Shown: positions 45,019-60,613, counted from the first letter of the stretch. The stretch: DNA of 64,000 nucleotides from an uncultured Paraglaciecola sp. (GCF_937123705.1 NZ_CAKZKO010000055.1:1-64000), one strand, 5' to 3'. The notes: generated by a model not told the origin, from the letters alone. Numbers and translations are program-made.

Positions 45019-46277
45019 ATGCCAACTACACACTTAACCGAAACAAAGTTTTCAGATTTACCTATCCATCCACAGGTTGTAGAGGCGCTAACAGCGGCTA
45101 AATTCAACCATTGCACACCTATTCAGGCGCTGAGTTTTCCACCTTTACTTGATGGTAATGATCTTGCCGGACAAGCGCAAACAGGAACAGGTAAAACCAT
45201 TGCATTTTTAGTGGCCACTTTCCACCATTTATTGACTAACCCGCAAAACTCAAAGCGTCAGCCTAGAGCAATCATTATGGCGCCAACCCGTGAGTTAGCA
45301 GTGCAAATTTTTAATGATGCAGAACTGCTTAGTCAACACACAGGCTTAAGCCTTGGTTTGATTTATGGGGGCGAGGGTTATCAAAGTCAACGGGAAAAGT
45401 TACAACAAGGCGTCGATATTATTATCGGTACCACAGGTCGCATCATTGATTATTATAAACAAAACATTTTTTCGCTAGCTGCTATTCAGGTGGCGGTGTT
45501 AGATGAAGCCGATCGCATGTTTGATTTGGGCTTTATTAAAGATATCCGCTTTTTGTTTAACCGCATGCCTAAACCATCTGAACGTTTGAGCATGTTGTTT
45601 TCTGCTACTTTGTCTTACCGGGTGCAAGAGTTGGCTTACGATCATATGGATAACCCCATTCATGTGCAAATTGAGCCAGAAAGAAAAACTGCAGAACGGG
45701 TAAAGGAAGAGTTGTTTTATCCATCTGACGAAGACAAACCCTACCTATTACTGACCTTAATGGAAGAGGAGTGGCCAGAGAAGGCCATTGTTTTTGCCAA
45801 TACTAAACACGGATGTGAACGAGTATCAGACTGGTTAGAAGCAGATAATCATAGAGTTGGCTTATTAAGTGGCGATGTACCGCAAAATAAACGTCTCAAA
45901 ATTTTAGAGCGTTTCACCTCAGGAGCTATTGATGTGTTAGTAGCCACAGATGTAGCAGCCCGTGGTTTGCATATTCCTATGGTTAGTCATGTGTTTAATT
46001 ACGACTTACCAGACGACGCAGAAGATTACGTACACCGTATCGGAAGAACCGGACGTGCTGGTGAAAGCGGAATTTCTATTAGTTTTGCATGTGAAAAATA
46101 CGCGTTGAATTTGCCAGCGATTGAGGAATATGTCGAACATTCTATTCCAGTAACTGAATACAATCCTAATGATTTAATGCGTGAAGTTTCGCCGCCCAAA
46201 CCTCGCTTTAAAAAGCGTCTGCAAAGTGGCAAAAGTCACCAAAAACGCTCATCAGGTCCACGCCCTAATCGCAATAG

Positions 46278-46281
<4 letters not shown>
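45019..46281 (+). CDS. rhlB: DEAD-box ATP-dependent RNA helicase RhlB
   Basis: RNA helicase of the RNA degradosome. The Q motif ([13 protein letters not shown]) precedes Walker A AQTGTGKT, then PTRELAVQ, the DEAD box [16 protein letters not shown] (LFSATLS), and the C-terminal domain motifs [10 protein letters not shown] and [10 protein letters not shown], ending in a basic Arg/Lys-rich tail. It is 420 aa, as in E. coli. RhlB is chosen over other DEAD proteins by gene context (trxA, rho, gppA) and length. Its stop overlaps the gppA start by 4 bases. Confidence 0.95.
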
Positions 46282-50683
<4,402 letters not shown>

Positions 50684-50697
<14 letters not shown>

Positions 50698-51496
50698 TCA
50701 CATTTATATGTGTAAACCCAAATAATGCTTGAGTATTAGCAAGGCTTGCTAGCTGCAACGAGTTGATATCAGTTGTCATTAGGCTGGCAACTTCTGCTGC
50801 TATGTAGGGAAGATAAGCAGGTTCGTTATTACCTTTATCAAGTTTTCGGTTATTGGCTAAACCCTTGGGACGTAGATAAGGGGCATCGGTTTCTAGCAAA
50901 ACCCTTTCTAGGGGCAGTGATGCAACCGCATCCCGTAGTGACTGTCCCCGCTTGGGATCGCAAACCCAGCCGGTCACGCCTATATACAAGTCGAGATCAA
51001 GATAGCGATTCATTTGCTCAGTATTACCGGTAAAACAATGCACCACGCCACCTTTTAAGTGGTGCCGATATTTTGCTAATAACTCAATTTGAGCCTCAAA
51101 GGCATCGCGTTCATGCAAGAAGACCGGCAATTCCAGTTCACAGGCCAACTTAAGCTGTTGTTCGAAGGCAAAACGTTGGTTCTCGGGAGTGGAAAAATTG
51201 CGATTAAAATCAAGGCCACATTCACCAATAGCCACAACGCTTGTAGATTGGGCTAAGGTACGTAATTTATCTATTGTTTGATCAGTAAACTGGTTGGCAT
51301 CGTGAGGGTGAACGCCTACCGTGGCCGATAGGTGGTCAGGGTGCTGCTTGGCCAAATCTACTGCTTGCTGGCTTTTGTCTTCACTGGTGCCGGTTATAAT
51401 AAGATGCGAAACACCAGCAGCTAGAGCTCGCTCTAATACAGTTTCAAAATTCAATCGTTTATCAGTGAAGTTGACCCCAATATCACACCAAGACAT
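50684..51496 (-). CDS. tatD: TatD-family metal-dependent DNase
   Basis: A 270-aa TIM-barrel hydrolase with 3'-5' exonuclease activity, linked to DNA repair and degradation; despite its name it is not needed for Tat export. Metal ligands lie in VHPHDANQF, AIGECGLDFNR, VFLHERDAF, VVHCFTGN and LETDAPYLRP. The usual N-terminal DxHxH is replaced by DIGVNFTDKR, as in the TatD/YjjV branch. It directly follows tatC (22-base gap), completing tatABCD, and overlaps the next gene. Confidence 0.94.
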
Positions 51497-51518
51497 GTAC
51501 TTTACTCGCTTAATTTGC

Positions 51519-52262
51519 TCACAGATTATCCTGTTGTTCTTGCTCTACTTTTTTACGAGAATAAATACTACCTACGACTATACCAAACTCGTATAGAACC
51601 CACATTGGCACGGCCAGTAAAGTTTGCGAAATAATATCGGGTGGTGTCAGCAACATGCCTATTACAAATGCCCCAACTATGACATAAGGACGTTTTGCAC
51701 GAAGGGAATCTGGGGTGGTAACGCCGGTCCAGCACATTAATACTACGGCTACTGGGATTTCAAAGGCCAAACCAAAGGCAAAAAATATTTTTAAAACAAA
51801 ATTTAGATAACTGCTGATATCGGTATTAATGGCCACGCCTTCAGGGGCCACGCTAGTAAAAAATGCAAAGGCTAAAGGAAATACCACAAAATAGGCAAAG
51901 GCCATGCCCAGGTAAAATAACAAGGTGCTCGAAAACAATAAAGGGGCAACTAAGCGTTTTTCGTTTTTGTATAGCCCAGGCGCCACAAATCCCCAAATTT
52001 GATACAGCACCACAGGAATCGCAATAAAAAATGACAGCACCATAGTGAGCTTAAAGGGCGCAAAAAAAGGAGAAGCCACATCGGTGGCAATCATTTGTGC
52101 ATTTTCTGGCAGGGTATCTAATAAAGGTGTCGCTAACCAGTGGTATAAATCCTGAGCAAAGTATACTAAGCACAAAAATACCACAAACACACTCACAACA
52201 GCTTTTAGTATACGGCTTCTAAGTTCAATTAAATGAGCAATTAAGCTATTGGGTTCAACCAT
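51519..52262 (-). CDS. tatC: Sec-independent translocase subunit TatC
   Basis: A 247-aa six-helix inner-membrane protein that recognises twin-arginine signal peptides. The conserved N-terminal LIAHLIELRSRI (with the essential Glu) and the loop FVAPGLYKNEKRLVAPLL are present, with FAFGLAFEIPV in the later helices. Two bases separate its ATG from the tatB stop. Confidence 0.97.
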   Translation of the reverse strand: MVEPNSLIAHLIELRSRILKAVVSVFVVFLCLVYFAQDLYHWLATPLLDTLPENAQMIATDVASPFFAPFKLTMVLSFFIAIPVVLYQIWGFVAPGLYKNEKRLVAPLLFSSTLLFYLGMAFAYFVVFPLAFAFFTSVAPEGVAINTDISSYLNFVLKIFFAFGLAFEIPVAVVLMCWTGVTTPDSLRAKRPYVIVGAFVIGMLLTPPDIISQTLLAVPMWVLYEFGIVVGSIYSRKKVEQEQQDNL

Positions 52263-52264
52263 AT

Positions 52265-52564
52265 TTACTCTTTAGAATAAGGTTTTTGCACAGACTTGGC
52301 GGCATCGCGAAGTTCATCGACTGTTTGTTGCAACTCAGGAGATAAGTTCTCTAAATTTTGATTCTCGGCTTTTTTTAGGTTTTCATGTAACTCATGAATT
52401 TTGAACTGCTGTTCAACTTCTTGCCTAAACCCTGTGGCCATGCCTTTAACACTGCGTACAGTTTTTAGGGTCGAGCGAATGGCACCGGGTAACCTTTCTG
52501 GTCCCAGTACCACTAGGCCTACAACGCCAATGATAAGCAGTTCAAAAAAACCAATATCAAACAT
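52265..52564 (-). CDS. tatB: Sec-independent translocase subunit TatB
   Basis: A 99-aa protein with the TatB start [22 protein letters not shown], then an amphipathic helix and a charged tail. At 99 aa it is much shorter than E. coli TatB (171 aa), but the essential N-terminal helix and GPERLPG are intact. Its start overlaps the tatA stop by one base. Confidence 0.96.
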   Translation of the reverse strand: MFDIGFFELLIIGVVGLVVLGPERLPGAIRSTLKTVRSVKGMATGFRQEVEQQFKIHELHENLKKAENQNLENLSPELQQTVDELRDAAKSVQKPYSKE

Positions 52565-52815
52565 TATTGCTGCTCTTTTTGTTCGCTCTTGGTTTGCTTA
52601 ATGGTATTTTCAGCGTCTTCTGTGGACTTATCTGTAACCTTCTCATTAGCAGCAAAATCAGCATCTTTTTCTTTGTCATCGTCGCTCATCGCTTTTTTAA
52701 AGCCTTTAAGTGCTCCACCTAAATCTCCACCTAAACCGCGTAGTTTTTTGGTACCAAAAAGTAACACCACAATAACTAAAATAATTAACAACTGCATGGG
52801 GCTTATGCCAAACAT
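52564..52815 (-). CDS. tatA: Sec-independent translocase subunit TatA
   Basis: An 83-aa pore-forming Tat component. It has a short N-terminal membrane helix ([20 protein letters not shown]), the [10 protein letters not shown] hinge, an amphipathic helix with [16 protein letters not shown], and an acidic tail. First gene of tatABCD; the promoter should lie in the 120 bp shared with the divergent barrel gene. Confidence 0.97.
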   Translation of the reverse strand: MFGISPMQLLIILVIVVLLFGTKKLRGLGGDLGGALKGFKKAMSDDDKEKDADFAANEKVTDKSTEDAENTIKQTKSEQKEQQ

Positions 52816-52989
52816 AACCTAACTCCTAGAAACGTAATAAAATCATTATACTTAGCTTATCTAAAAGGTCACTGGATTTGATCGGCAAATCTGGTCTGTT
52901 TGACTTTTTAATCTCTAATTGCGTTAATCTTAGGTATGAAAACGAGACTTGCTCGTCTACTAAATGTCGATTTAGATAGTAGGAATAGT

Positions 52990-53910
52990 GTGAATAGAGG
53001 CTTTTTAATATTCTTTCTCAGCATCATTTTTAGCACTCATTCCCATGCTGAAGAAAAGAAACCGGAATACCCATGGCTAGATTCCATGCACCAGAGTATT
53101 GCTTCTTCGGTAAACTCTAGTGCTTTGTGGTTTGATGATTTTTTTGATTTAGAGGAAGTCGAAACCAGTGAGCAAGCCTACGGCTCCGCAAGGATACGAT
53201 TAGGTTGGGAGCCACGAAGCCGAGATTTAAATGAGTTTGAAACGCGCTTTAAAGTAAAGGTTAAGTTGCCCAAGCTGAAAAATCGCGCCGATTTGGTGTT
53301 ATCTGATTATGACGACGACAGGCCAGATAACGAAATTCAAGCGTCGGGTAATAATGACTTTGTTGAACAAAATCGTTTTAGCTTGGCACTACGCTGGCGC
53401 AGTAGCCGAGCGAGTGGTTTGTCTCATCGTATTGGGGTTGGACGTCGCTTACAGGCTTTTGCAAAGAGTCGTTATCGAAATTCCCATGTGTTAAACGAAA
53501 AACTAATTCTAAGATGGGAAACCTCTGCCTACTTGTATAGCAAAGATGGCTTAGGCGCAGATTTTTCTTGGCAGTTAGGTTACAACGACACCGAGCACTC
53601 TATTTTTAGATGGAGTAATCATTTTTACTTCAGAGATAAAAGCAATGATTGGTTATGGCAACATAGCGTGCAGAAACTCAGGCAATTTGACGAAAAAAAT
53701 GCCTTGATTGCGGGGTTTTATATAGAAGGACTAAGCCGTCCAAATTATCGAATAGAGGAATATTTGGTCAGTATAAGGTGGCGGAAAAACACCCTGCGTA
53801 AGTGGTTGTTTTATGAGGTAGAGCCTTTTGTTTTATGGCGTCGTGATGAAGGCTTCGCAACATCCCATGGTATCGCTTTACGAGTCGAAGGGCATTTTGG
53901 TGATAATTAG
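52990..53910 (+). CDS. Exported beta-barrel-like protein of unknown function inserted between tatA and ubiB
   Basis: A 306-aa protein from GTG 52990, chosen because AGGA lies 5 bases upstream and it yields a clean signal peptide (FLIFFLSIIFSTHSHA, cut before EE). ATG 52936 would add 18 polar residues and has its AGG directly against the start. The mature part is rich in Arg/Trp/Asp with alternating strands (KLILRWETSAYLYS, HSIFRWSNHFYFRD), consistent with an outer-membrane or periplasmic beta-barrel. No named family is recognised. It is oriented opposite to the ubiEJB and tat genes it separates. Confidence 0.75.
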   Translation: MNRGFLIFFLSIIFSTHSHAEEKKPEYPWLDSMHQSIASSVNSSALWFDDFFDLEEVETSEQAYGSARIRLGWEPRSRDLNEFETRFKVKVKLPKLKNRADLVLSDYDDDRPDNEIQASGNNDFVEQNRFSLALRWRSSRASGLSHRIGVGRRLQAFAKSRYRNSHVLNEKLILRWETSAYLYSKDGLGADFSWQLGYNDTEHSIFRWSNHFYFRDKSNDWLWQHSVQKLRQFDEKNALIAGFYIEGLSRPNYRIEEYLVSIRWRKNTLRKWLFYEVEPFVLWRRDEGFATSHGIALRVEGHFGDN

Positions 53911-53921
53911 CACCGCAAACT

Positions 53922-55547
53922 TTATTTTATGCGCCATGCCGCCATCCAGCTGCATAAGCCTAATGTAATGCAAGCCGCACTTGGCCACCAATGTGGCTGA
54001 TAAACCGGCAATATTACTGCGGTAATGACAAAAGTCGCCCCCATTATTAATAATTGCGAGCTGCGGTGTTGCCGCTGCATTTGTTGTTGCTGCAATTCAA
54101 ACTGTCTTTTGTGTTGTTCGGGTAGCTTCTTAACCTGTTTTAAGGTGTCGTATACTAGGTCTGGTATTTCGGGTAATTTTTCAGACCAAAAAGGTAGATT
54201 GGCTGATATTTTTTGATACATGGCTTTAAAGCCAATTTGCTGTTTCATCCAATTCTCTAAAAATGGTTTAGCGGTTTGCCATAAGTCAAGTTGTGGGTAA
54301 AGCTGTCGACCTAAGCCTTCAATGTACAGCAAGGTTTTTTGCAGTAAAACCAATTGCGGTTGGATCACCATATTGAAACGTCTGGCGGTATTAAACAGCT
54401 GCAGCAACACATTACTAAATTCGATTTCGTCTAAAGGTTTTTGAAAAATTGGCTCGCATACCTTGCGAATGGAGGCTTCAAAATCGTCTATGTCGGTATC
54501 TGCAGGAACCCAACCAGAGTCCACATGCAATTGTGCAACCTTGCGATAATCACTATTAAAAAAGGCGATGAAATTTTCAGCTAAATACCGTTTGTCCTCA
54601 CTATTGAGGGTGCCCACTATACCAAAATCGATAGTGATATATTGAGGATCGTTGGGATTTACCGTGGAGACAAAAATGTTGCCAGGATGCATATCGGCGT
54701 GAAAAAAACTATCGCGGAACACTTGGGTAAAAAATACTTCTACGCCACGTTCTGCTAATCTTTTCATATTGGTATTGCGGGCCACGAGTTGTTCTATATC
54801 TGCTATAGGTGTGCCATAAATCCGCTCCATAACCATCACATTTCTATGACTGTATTGGCTATAGATTTTTGGCACATACAAAGCGGTGGAGTGTTCAAAA
54901 TTTTGTCTAAATTGGATGCCGTTCGCGGCTTCGTGGGTTAGGTCTAATTCATCTATTATGGTGCGTTCGTATTCTTCCACTACCTCAACAGGGCGTAAAC
55001 GCTCGCCATCTGGCAGTAGCTTTTGCAGCGCGCCTGCCGCAGTACGCATTAATTCAATATCGGATTGTATAGTGTGTTGAATATTGGGCCTGATAACTTT
55101 AACAATCACATCTTGCTTGCCGTCTTTTAATTTTGCGGCATGTACTTGAGCGATCGAGGCCGAGGCTAAAGGTTTAGGCTCAAATTCACTAAATAAGTCG
55201 CTAAGTGCACTTAATCCAAGTGTTTTTAGAATAATTTGTTGGGCTTGTTCTGTATCAAAGGGGGCTACTTGATCTTGTAATATCGATAACTCGATGGCTA
55301 CATCTGGCGGCAGTAAATCTTTGCGGGTAGACAACATCTGGCCAAATTTGATAAACACTGGCCCTAAAGTTTGCAGTGCCAATCGAATGCGCGCACCTTG
55401 GGATTTATCGGGATGCTTATTGCGCAGCCAAAACAATCCTAATCGGCCTAATTTCGCATACCAAGGTAGCCATTTGCTTGGAATTAGTTCGTCTAGTCCG
55501 TGTTGCAACATCACCTTATTAATCTGGTAAAAGCGTAAAATTCTCAC
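53922..55547 (-). CDS. ubiB: Ubiquinone biosynthesis protein kinase-like UbiB
   Basis: A 541-aa atypical kinase-fold (ABC1/ADCK/UbiB) protein required for ubiquinone synthesis and possibly for extracting lipid intermediates from the membrane. It has the KxGQ motif [16 protein letters not shown], the alanine-rich nucleotide loop [23 protein letters not shown] with the catalytic-loop Asp, and IDFGIVG as the DFG-equivalent. Two C-terminal hydrophobic segments anchor it. One base separates it from ubiJ. Third gene of ubiE-ubiJ-ubiB. Confidence 0.97.
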   Translation of the reverse strand: MRILRFYQINKVMLQHGLDELIPSKWLPWYAKLGRLGLFWLRNKHPDKSQGARIRLALQTLGPVFIKFGQMLSTRKDLLPPDVAIELSILQDQVAPFDTEQAQQIILKTLGLSALSDLFSEFEPKPLASASIAQVHAAKLKDGKQDVIVKVIRPNIQHTIQSDIELMRTAAGALQKLLPDGERLRPVEVVEEYERTIIDELDLTHEAANGIQFRQNFEHSTALYVPKIYSQYSHRNVMVMERIYGTPIADIEQLVARNTNMKRLAERGVEVFFTQVFRDSFFHADMHPGNIFVSTVNPNDPQYITIDFGIVGTLNSEDKRYLAENFIAFFNSDYRKVAQLHVDSGWVPADTDIDDFEASIRKVCEPIFQKPLDEIEFSNVLLQLFNTARRFNMVIQPQLVLLQKTLLYIEGLGRQLYPQLDLWQTAKPFLENWMKQQIGFKAMYQKISANLPFWSEKLPEIPDLVYDTLKQVKKLPEQHKRQFELQQQQMQRQHRSSQLLIMGATFVITAVILPVYQPHWWPSAACITLGLCSWMAAWRIK

Positions 55548-55548
55548 C

Positions 55549-56196
55549 TTAGTTCTGGGATCCTGTGTTAACTTTATGGGCTTGTTCTAATAACCCTATT
55601 CTGGCGGATAAGCGTTCTGTGTCACTGCGTAGTTCACTGACACTTTGACTAAAACTTAACATTTCACTCGGTTTAACGGCAATTGAATCACTTTGAGTTA
55701 AGTGCTCGCTGAGCGCCGCAGCACCTTGTTCAATTTGGGTTTTAGCTGTATCAAACAAGGTTCGCATGCTGCTAAAGGTTTGATGAGCCACCACGTCGCC
55801 AGTGTATTGCGAAAGTAACTCTTCCCAGTCAATGTCTAGATCTTTGAGCAAGGTACTAAAGGTTTGTGCCACATAAATATCACCTATCAAACTTAGTTGT
55901 TGTTGTTGAATAAGTTGGGTGAGTTGGCTGCTGTCTTTAAGTTTAGGTAAGGTTTCGAGATTTAATTCAATTAAACAGTCTACGGACTCACTTGATGTTT
56001 CGCTAGTCGCCATAACAGCGCGCACATCCACTTGCTCTGAAAAACTAAAAAGTAGCGGCCAAGGCAATTCTTTAATTGTTACTTGCAAGGATCTACCCGA
56101 TAGTTTTTTCAATCGCAATTGGCTTTCTTCATCGAGCTTAAGCAATTTATTTATGGTCAACTCAATGCCGGAGGTTACTAATTGAGCAAATGGCAT
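55549..56196 (-). CDS. ubiJ: Ubiquinone biosynthesis accessory factor UbiJ
   Basis: A 215-aa SCP2-domain protein (about residues 1-115) that binds the hydrophobic ubiquinone intermediates in the soluble Ubi complex, with a C-terminal coiled coil ([19 protein letters not shown]) through which it contacts UbiK, encoded at 2.8 kb. It lies between ubiE (1-base gap) and ubiB, as in E. coli. Confidence 0.95.
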   Translation of the reverse strand: MPFAQLVTSGIELTINKLLKLDEESQLRLKKLSGRSLQVTIKELPWPLLFSFSEQVDVRAVMATSETSSESVDCLIELNLETLPKLKDSSQLTQLIQQQQLSLIGDIYVAQTFSTLLKDLDIDWEELLSQYTGDVVAHQTFSSMRTLFDTAKTQIEQGAAALSEHLTQSDSIAVKPSEMLSFSQSVSELRSDTERLSARIGLLEQAHKVNTGSQN

Positions 56197-56197
56197 A

Positions 56198-56974
56198 TTA
56201 AAATTTAAAGCCTCGGTGCAGCGCGACTATGCCGCCGGTTAAGTTATGGTAAGTGGTTTGTTCAAATCCTGCGGTTTCCATCATGCTTTTAAGCACCTCT
56301 TGTTCGGGGTGCATACGAATAGACTCAGCTAAATATTGATAGCTGTCGGCGTCATTTGCTACCACTTGGCCAATTTTGGGTAATAAATGAAATGAATACA
56401 TATCGTAAGCTTTGCTGAGCATTTCGTTAGTTGGCTTAGAAAACTCTAACACTAACAAACGGCCACCGGGTTTTAGTACGCGGTACATAGAGGCCAAGGC
56501 TTTGTCTTTATCGGTGACGTTTCTAAGGCCAAAAGCAATAGTAATAATATCAAAGCTGTTATCAGGAAACGGCAAGGCTTCGGCATTGGCTTGAACATAC
56601 TCTACATTGCCCACTATGCCTTTGTTACGTAGTTTATCGCGGCCCACTTTCAACATGGCATCGTTAATATCGGCTAACACCACTTGGCCAGACTCGCCAA
56701 CAATACGAGAAAACTTAGCCGTTAAATCACCTGTGCCACCGGCCAAATCCAATACTTTATGGCCTGCACGTACCCCGCTACAATCTATGGTGTAGCGCTT
56801 CCATAAACGGTGCACACCCATAGACATTAAGTCATTCATAATATCGTATTTGGCCGCAACTGATTGAAACACTTCTTTTACCATATTCACTTTTTGGCTG
56901 GACTCAACCTGCTTAAAGCCAAAATGAGTGGTGTTTTCAGTTGTTTGAGTATCATTTGTGTCAGGGGTGTTCAT
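56198..56974 (-). CDS. ubiE: Ubiquinone/menaquinone C-methyltransferase UbiE
   Basis: SAM-dependent C-methylation of the benzoquinol (and naphthoquinol) ring. ATG 56974 is chosen (AGGA about 7 bases upstream); a GTG 27 bases earlier is possible. It has motif [43 protein letters not shown] and the C-terminal [15 protein letters not shown]. It is 258 aa after an acidic Asn/Thr-rich N-terminus. First gene of ubiE-ubiJ-ubiB. Confidence 0.98.
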   Translation of the reverse strand: MNTPDTNDTQTTENTTHFGFKQVESSQKVNMVKEVFQSVAAKYDIMNDLMSMGVHRLWKRYTIDCSGVRAGHKVLDLAGGTGDLTAKFSRIVGESGQVVLADINDAMLKVGRDKLRNKGIVGNVEYVQANAEALPFPDNSFDIITIAFGLRNVTDKDKALASMYRVLKPGGRLLVLEFSKPTNEMLSKAYDMYSFHLLPKIGQVVANDADSYQYLAESIRMHPEQEVLKSMMETAGFEQTTYHNLTGGIVALHRGFKF

Positions 56975-57073
56975 GGAAAATCCTAGATAGTCATATATCA
57001 CTAGTTTACCGAATAAAAGCCAAGGCCAACAGATAAGAATGCAGGAATACCTGTTACGGCTAAAATGCGGCCG

Positions 57074-57763
57074 TTATTGATAATTATCGCCCACACTATT
57101 GGCTATAATCATACTCAATTCTTGCAAAGATAATCCGCTTTGTTGTTGCAGTTCGTTAAAACCCTGCTGTATGGCAGTAAGACTACGTTTGGACTGGGCC
57201 GAGCCTGAAATAATATCGCGTTGGGTGAAATAACCCACCACATCATTGGTCAATAAAAAGGTATCTTTACCCAAAGCGCGCAAGCCATAGGGGCCGGTAT
57301 TGCCACCTAGTCTGGCTCCATGCTTTTTTAGATAGGCCCACAATCCTGTGATATCTTCGCTAGGCCAATCAGCCACAAATTTGGCAAAACTGTCATGCTC
57401 CCTTGCGACGTTATCGATCATGATGGCGTTATCACGAATGGTTTTTACCTTAGTATAATTGCGAATAATGCTAGGATCTGTGGCTTTTTGTTCGAGCATT
57501 TCATCGGGCATTAGGAGTACTTTTTCGATGTTAAAGCTAAAAAATACTCGCTCAAAATCAGGCCATTTATTGGTCACCACCCGCCATACAAAGCCCGATT
57601 GGAATACTTTTTTAGTGAATTCGGCTAAAAATCGATCCGCGCCAATCTTGCTAAGAGCTTGAACTGATAAAGGCTGGGTGAGTATTGTCTGTATTGCTTG
57701 TGGCCCACCTTTACGCTCGCAAGCCCGCTGGTAAATGGCGCTAAATTTTTCTAGATTTTGCAT
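57074..57763 (-). CDS. DNA-3-methyladenine glycosylase I-like protein
   Basis: A 229-aa protein resembling the Tag family (TKKVFQSGFVWRVVTNKWPDFERVFF, then an ARLGGNTGPYGLRAL helix-turn). It lacks the N-terminal zinc-snap segment of E. coli TagI and the matching Cys/His near the C-terminus, so it is a divergent zinc-less member, and base specificity cannot be assumed. ATG start. It stands alone, divergent from the M1 peptidase gene. Confidence 0.75.
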   Translation of the reverse strand: MQNLEKFSAIYQRACERKGGPQAIQTILTQPLSVQALSKIGADRFLAEFTKKVFQSGFVWRVVTNKWPDFERVFFSFNIEKVLLMPDEMLEQKATDPSIIRNYTKVKTIRDNAIMIDNVAREHDSFAKFVADWPSEDITGLWAYLKKHGARLGGNTGPYGLRALGKDTFLLTNDVVGYFTQRDIISGSAQSKRSLTAIQQGFNELQQQSGLSLQELSMIIANSVGDNYQ

Positions 57764-57866
57764 ACATCTCTAATCATTCATTTAAAAACTGGATTTTAAT
57801 AACATTTAGCAACACACTAGAATTTCTAGGGTTTACCTCATAACAAAAATTATAACAGAGGGCAGG

Positions 57867-60578
57867 ATGAAAAAGTTTTTTACTAGAACCATCTATCTAT
57901 TACTTATCATAGGTGTAGGCGTATTTGCTTATACCCAATACCAAAATTGGCAAGGTAGGATTGATTTGGCCGAGCAACAAGCCTCGCCGCAAGGGCAATT
58001 ACCCCAGTGGTTAACGCCAAAACATTATCATTTAGAGTTGCGTGTTAATCCTGATGAAGAGCGTTTTAGCGGCCAAGTTAAAATTCAAGTTGCGCTATCA
58101 CAAGCTAGCCAAGAGTTATGGCTGCACGGCCAAGATTTAAGCGCCAGCAAAGCTGAGTTTATCGGTGCCGATGGTAATGTGGTGGCCCTTGATTATCACG
58201 AAATGGGACATTCTGGCGTGGTTCGACTCAGCGCCGCCCAGCCCATTGCCGCGCAACAGGGCAGTATCAACATAAATTTCACTGGCAATATGGCTAAAGA
58301 TTTGACTGGTTTGTATCTCGTTAAAGAAGGCGACGAAAATTATGCCTTCACCCAATTTGAGTCTATCTTTGCTCGGTTTGCTTTTCCTAGTTTTGACGAG
58401 CCACGTTTTAAGACACCCTTTGATATCACCTTAGAAGTTAAAAATCAGCACAAAGGGCTGGCCAATACCCCGCAAATTCAACATCAACAATTAGACGATG
58501 GCTTTCAGCGTTTAACCTTTCAAACCACTAAACCTTTGCCCACTTACCTTGTGGCTATTGCGGTGGGTGATTTGGATGTTGTTGAATATGCAGCTATTCC
58601 AAAATCTGCGGTAAGAGATCGCGAGATCCCTTTGCGTGGCATCGCCACCAAAGGCAAAGGCGCACAAATGAATTATGCGCTGGAAAATACCGCTGCTATT
58701 TTAGATGCCCTAGAACGCTATTTTGATATGCCATACCCTTACGAAAAATTGGATTTAGTGGCGGTCCCTGATTTTGCCGCAGGTGCCATGGAAAATGCCG
58801 GTTTAATTACCTATCGCGAGCAATTATTGCTATTGGGAGACAACCCTTCTATCGATGAAATACGCAGTTATGCCAGCACCCATGCCCATGAGTTAGCCCA
58901 CCAATGGTTTGGCAATTTGGTGACTATGCCTTGGTGGAACGACATTTGGTTAAATGAGTCTTTTGCCACTTGGATGGCCGATATCACCATGAATGAATGG
59001 AACCCAGCACTAGGCTTTGAGCGGGCCATGGTGCGCAGCGGCCATAGGGTGATGGCGAGTGATATCTATTTGGATACGCGGCAAATTCGCGAGCCCATTA
59101 CCGATAATGGCGAAATAAAAAATGCCTTTGATGGTATCACCTATCAAAAAGGGGGCGCCGTATTACAAATGATGGAAGACTTTGTGGGAGAAGAAGCCTT
59201 CAGAGACGGGGTTAGATACCACATGAAAAAATACGCATTTGGCCATGCCGATGCGTTGCAATTTATTGAGTCCATCGAACGCTTTGCGCAAAAAGCTAAA
59301 ATTAAACCGGCCTTTGAGAGCTTTCTTAATCAAAAAGGTGTGCCTTTGGTAAGCCTCGATTACCAATGCTCAGAGCTAGGCAATACAGTGACATTAAAGC
59401 AGTCTCGCTACTTACCTTTAGGCGCCCGTTCATCATCAGAGCAGCAATGGACATTGCCGGTTTGTATGACCCTTATCAATGATGAGCAACAGCAACAAGC
59501 GTGCTTTTTGCTTGATAAGGCCCAACATGAAATGACCCTAGAGAGTGACTTTTGCCCTACTGCGGTTATGCCCAATGCGGGTGGCAAGGGCTACTATCGT
59601 TGGTCAATGGCCAAAGACAAGCAACAACGTTTAATCGCAAATTTAGATAAGTTCAGCGGCGCAGAGAAATACTCTATTGCCAGTAATTTAGCTGCCGAGT
59701 ATCGCGCCGGACGTATGGAGATATCTGATTACCTGCAAAATATTCGCCCACTAGTCGCGGATAAAGATTGGGATCTGATAAGCCAACCCATCAGTGAAAT
59801 TAAATTTATCGCCAACGAAATTGCTAACGAACAAGAGAATCAGCAAATATCTGAGTTTTTATCTACTTTGTATCAACCTAAGTTGGACAACCTTGGGCTA
59901 CACCCTACCAGTGAGTTAGATAAATCGAATCCCGTTGAAGCCAAGATGTTACGCAAACAAATGATTAACTTATTGGCGTTAACCTTAAAGCAGCCAGAGG
60001 CACTCAATGAACTGGCCGACATGGGCGTACAACTAATAGGTTATCAAAGCGATAGTCAGCTACGGGTTGACAGTATTGAACCCGAATTAATCTTACCGGC
60101 CCTAAGCAGTGCCGTAGAAGTGCATGGTAAACCCTTTGCCGATGCCATGGTAGCCCAGCTAGAAAATACCGACGACGGCACGTTGCGCCAACAGATATTA
60201 ACGGCAGTAGGGCGTTCAACCCACCCAGAAATAGGCGAGATGGTGCTAGATATGATGACCTCATTGTCTTTGCGGGTAAATGAACGGATCACCTTGCTGG
60301 TTTCACAAATGAGCGTGAAACAAAATCGTGGTCGAGTATATCAATGGTTTAAAGAAAACTTTTCGTTAATGTCTATGGTTATCCCCAAGAAATACATGGG
60401 CATGACGCCACTAATTGGAGCAGGATTTTGCAGTGAAGCCATGCATCAAGATGTGAAAACTTTCTTTACCGAAGAACTCGCTGAAATTGAAGGTGCAGAA
60501 CGTCATTTGTCCACAACCTTAGAAAAGATATCAATGTGTGTCACTTTGGCTAAAGCAAAAGGCAACATTACTATCTAA
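57867..60578 (+). CDS. Membrane-anchored or exported M1-family aminopeptidase
   Basis: A 903-aa zinc peptidase of the aminopeptidase N family with an N-terminal signal/anchor (TIYLLLIIGVGVFAY). The exopeptidase motif GAMENAG and the zinc site HELAHQWFGNLVTMP, with the third ligand in IWLNES, are intact, followed by the beta and C-terminal helical domains. It trims N-terminal residues from peptides in the envelope. AGAGGGCAGG gives a strong ribosome binding site before ATG. Monocistronic. Two hairpins follow before the convergent prlC. Confidence 0.95.
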   Translation: MKKFFTRTIYLLLIIGVGVFAYTQYQNWQGRIDLAEQQASPQGQLPQWLTPKHYHLELRVNPDEERFSGQVKIQVALSQASQELWLHGQDLSASKAEFIGADGNVVALDYHEMGHSGVVRLSAAQPIAAQQGSININFTGNMAKDLTGLYLVKEGDENYAFTQFESIFARFAFPSFDEPRFKTPFDITLEVKNQHKGLANTPQIQHQQLDDGFQRLTFQTTKPLPTYLVAIAVGDLDVVEYAAIPKSAVRDREIPLRGIATKGKGAQMNYALENTAAILDALERYFDMPYPYEKLDLVAVPDFAAGAMENAGLITYREQLLLLGDNPSIDEIRSYASTHAHELAHQWFGNLVTMPWWNDIWLNESFATWMADITMNEWNPALGFERAMVRSGHRVMASDIYLDTRQIREPITDNGEIKNAFDGITYQKGGAVLQMMEDFVGEEAFRDGVRYHMKKYAFGHADALQFIESIERFAQKAKIKPAFESFLNQKGVPLVSLDYQCSELGNTVTLKQSRYLPLGARSSSEQQWTLPVCMTLINDEQQQQACFLLDKAQHEMTLESDFCPTAVMPNAGGKGYYRWSMAKDKQQRLIANLDKFSGAEKYSIASNLAAEYRAGRMEISDYLQNIRPLVADKDWDLISQPISEIKFIANEIANEQENQQISEFLSTLYQPKLDNLGLHPTSELDKSNPVEAKMLRKQMINLLALTLKQPEALNELADMGVQLIGYQSDSQLRVDSIEPELILPALSSAVEVHGKPFADAMVAQLENTDDGTLRQQILTAVGRSTHPEIGEMVLDMMTSLSLRVNERITLLVSQMSVKQNRGRVYQWFKENFSLMSMVIPKKYMGMTPLIGAGFCSEAMHQDVKTFFTEELAEIEGAERHLSTTLEKISMCVTLAKAKGNITI

Positions 60579-60613
60579 TTGACAAGGCTAACCAGCTAAC
60601 CAAAAAAAATCGA

